5,253 bases of DNA, taken from assembly GCA_017397605.1 (NCBI GenBank), contig JAFQII010000036.1, positions 1 through 5,253 on the forward strand, read 5' to 3'. Every line of letters starts with the position of its first letter. Within the stretch, counting starts at the first letter, position 1. Below, in pieces: positions 4,735 to 5,253 of the stretch. The position numbers and the translations under genes were made by a program. Under the pieces are notes generated by a model. That model was not told where the DNA came from. It saw only the letters and a list, made by a program, of their open reading frames with translations, and searched no databases. This DNA is from Clostridia bacterium. Lineage in GTDB: Bacteria > Bacillota > Clostridia > Oscillospirales > CAG-382.

Positions 4735-5253
4735 GAGCAATGTTTGAACCCGTCTATCGTGAGATCTTTCCCTTTTGGGACGAACTGTCGGAACAAGACC
4801 GTACGTTTCTTTGCGAGCGTTCTCTTGCGATGACCTACCCAAAGGGTGCAAATCTGCATGACAGCACCGAGTGCTCGGGTGTGTTTTTGGTGCGCCGCGG
4901 TTGCCTGCGCGTGTATATCCTGTCGGAAGACGGGAAGGAGATCACACTGTATCGTCTGCATGAAGGGGAAATGTGCATGCTCTCTGCCTCCTGTGTTGCA
5001 AACCGTTACGTTTGACGTGTTTGTGGACGCAGAGGAAAACAGCGAGTGCTATGTGATCGGGGGCGCAGCGTTTGCCGAAGTATCGTCCCGCTATCCCGAT
5101 GTCAAGATCTTTTCATTGGAACTGGCGGTGAGCCGTTTTTCCGATGTGATGTGGGTCATGCAACAGATCTTGTTTATGAGCATGGACAGGAGGCTTGCGA
5201 TCTTTTTGTCCGACGAGAGCGCGCGTTTGGGGACAGATGTCATTCCGTTGTCC
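4728..5253 (+). pseudogene. Crp/Fnr-family transcriptional regulator, frameshifted and cut by the window edge
   Basis: The first frame (4728 to TGA at 5013-5015) starts 8 bases after AAAGGAG (4713-4719). It encodes the beginning of a cyclic-nucleotide-binding-like effector domain: GVFLVRRGCLRVYILSEDGK (51-70), then ITLYRLHEGEMCMLSASC (72-89). The match then jumps to the +1 frame: from 4996 to the window end that frame is open for 86 codons and continues the domain as LQTVTFDVFVDAEENSECYV, followed by a long helix (FSDVMWVMQQILFMSMDRRL) typical of the dimerisation helix. The C-terminal helix-turn-helix lies outside the window. A two-base deletion in a GT run explains the break. As it stands the product would be about 95 residues, without dimerisation helix or DNA-binding domain. 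Programmed shifting or a sequencing error is possible. Its signal is unknown; five Cys (29, 49, 59, 83, 89) precede the break. Confidence 0.75.

Noticed and set aside
4642..4851. N-terminal extension of thioredoxin reductase to 4851
   Set aside because: The extra 70 residues run through the divergent promoters and the regulator gene, are not protein-like, and would move the FAD motif far from its usual place.

Overview
The window looks like a chromosomal segment from a bacterium of the Clostridia (Bacillota). The DNA is of roughly balanced base composition. Genes have AAGGAG/AAAGGAG-type ribosome binding sites and sigma-A promoters (TTGACA-17-TATAAT type). The aspartyl-tRNA synthetase is the short archaeal-type enzyme seen in some Clostridia, and the Crp-family regulator carries sequence typical of clostridial members as I remember them. 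The genus cannot be told from the sequence.

Layout: four genes lie on the minus strand and one on the plus strand. Reading in the direction of minus-strand transcription (right to left): trxB, thioredoxin reductase (4641-3712); a 322-base leader; an archaeal-type AspRS gene (3389-2082); an MFS-type transporter (2015-714); and an SGNH/GDSL hydrolase with an unrecognised N-terminal domain, cut by the left edge (603-1). On the plus strand, divergent from trxB, is a Crp/Fnr-family regulator (4728 onward). It is interrupted by a frameshift near 4995 and cut by the right edge before its DNA-binding domain. Each minus-strand gene has a candidate promoter of its own, so this looks like a row of single-gene units rather than one operon.

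The most interesting part is the AspRS leader (about 3680-3390). It has a strong promoter, then a Shine-Dalgarno sequence and an 11-codon ORF, MMHFLRKDDDM, with three consecutive Asp codons just before its stop. A hairpin arm containing those Asp codons follows, then a predicted antiterminator, then an intrinsic terminator about 100 bases before the synthetase start. The three structures are mutually exclusive. This is the architecture of a ribosome-stalling (trp/phe-type) attenuator sensing charged tRNA-Asp, and no T-box is visible, although T-box control is the usual mechanism for synthetase genes in this phylum. A second small Asp-containing ORF lies between the terminator and the synthetase gene.

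At the other end, trxB and the broken regulator gene have overlapping divergent promoters, so the regulator may once have acted on both. The regulator frameshift is exactly what loss of one GT unit from a short GT run would produce. There are no mobile elements, CRISPR arrays, tRNA or rRNA genes.
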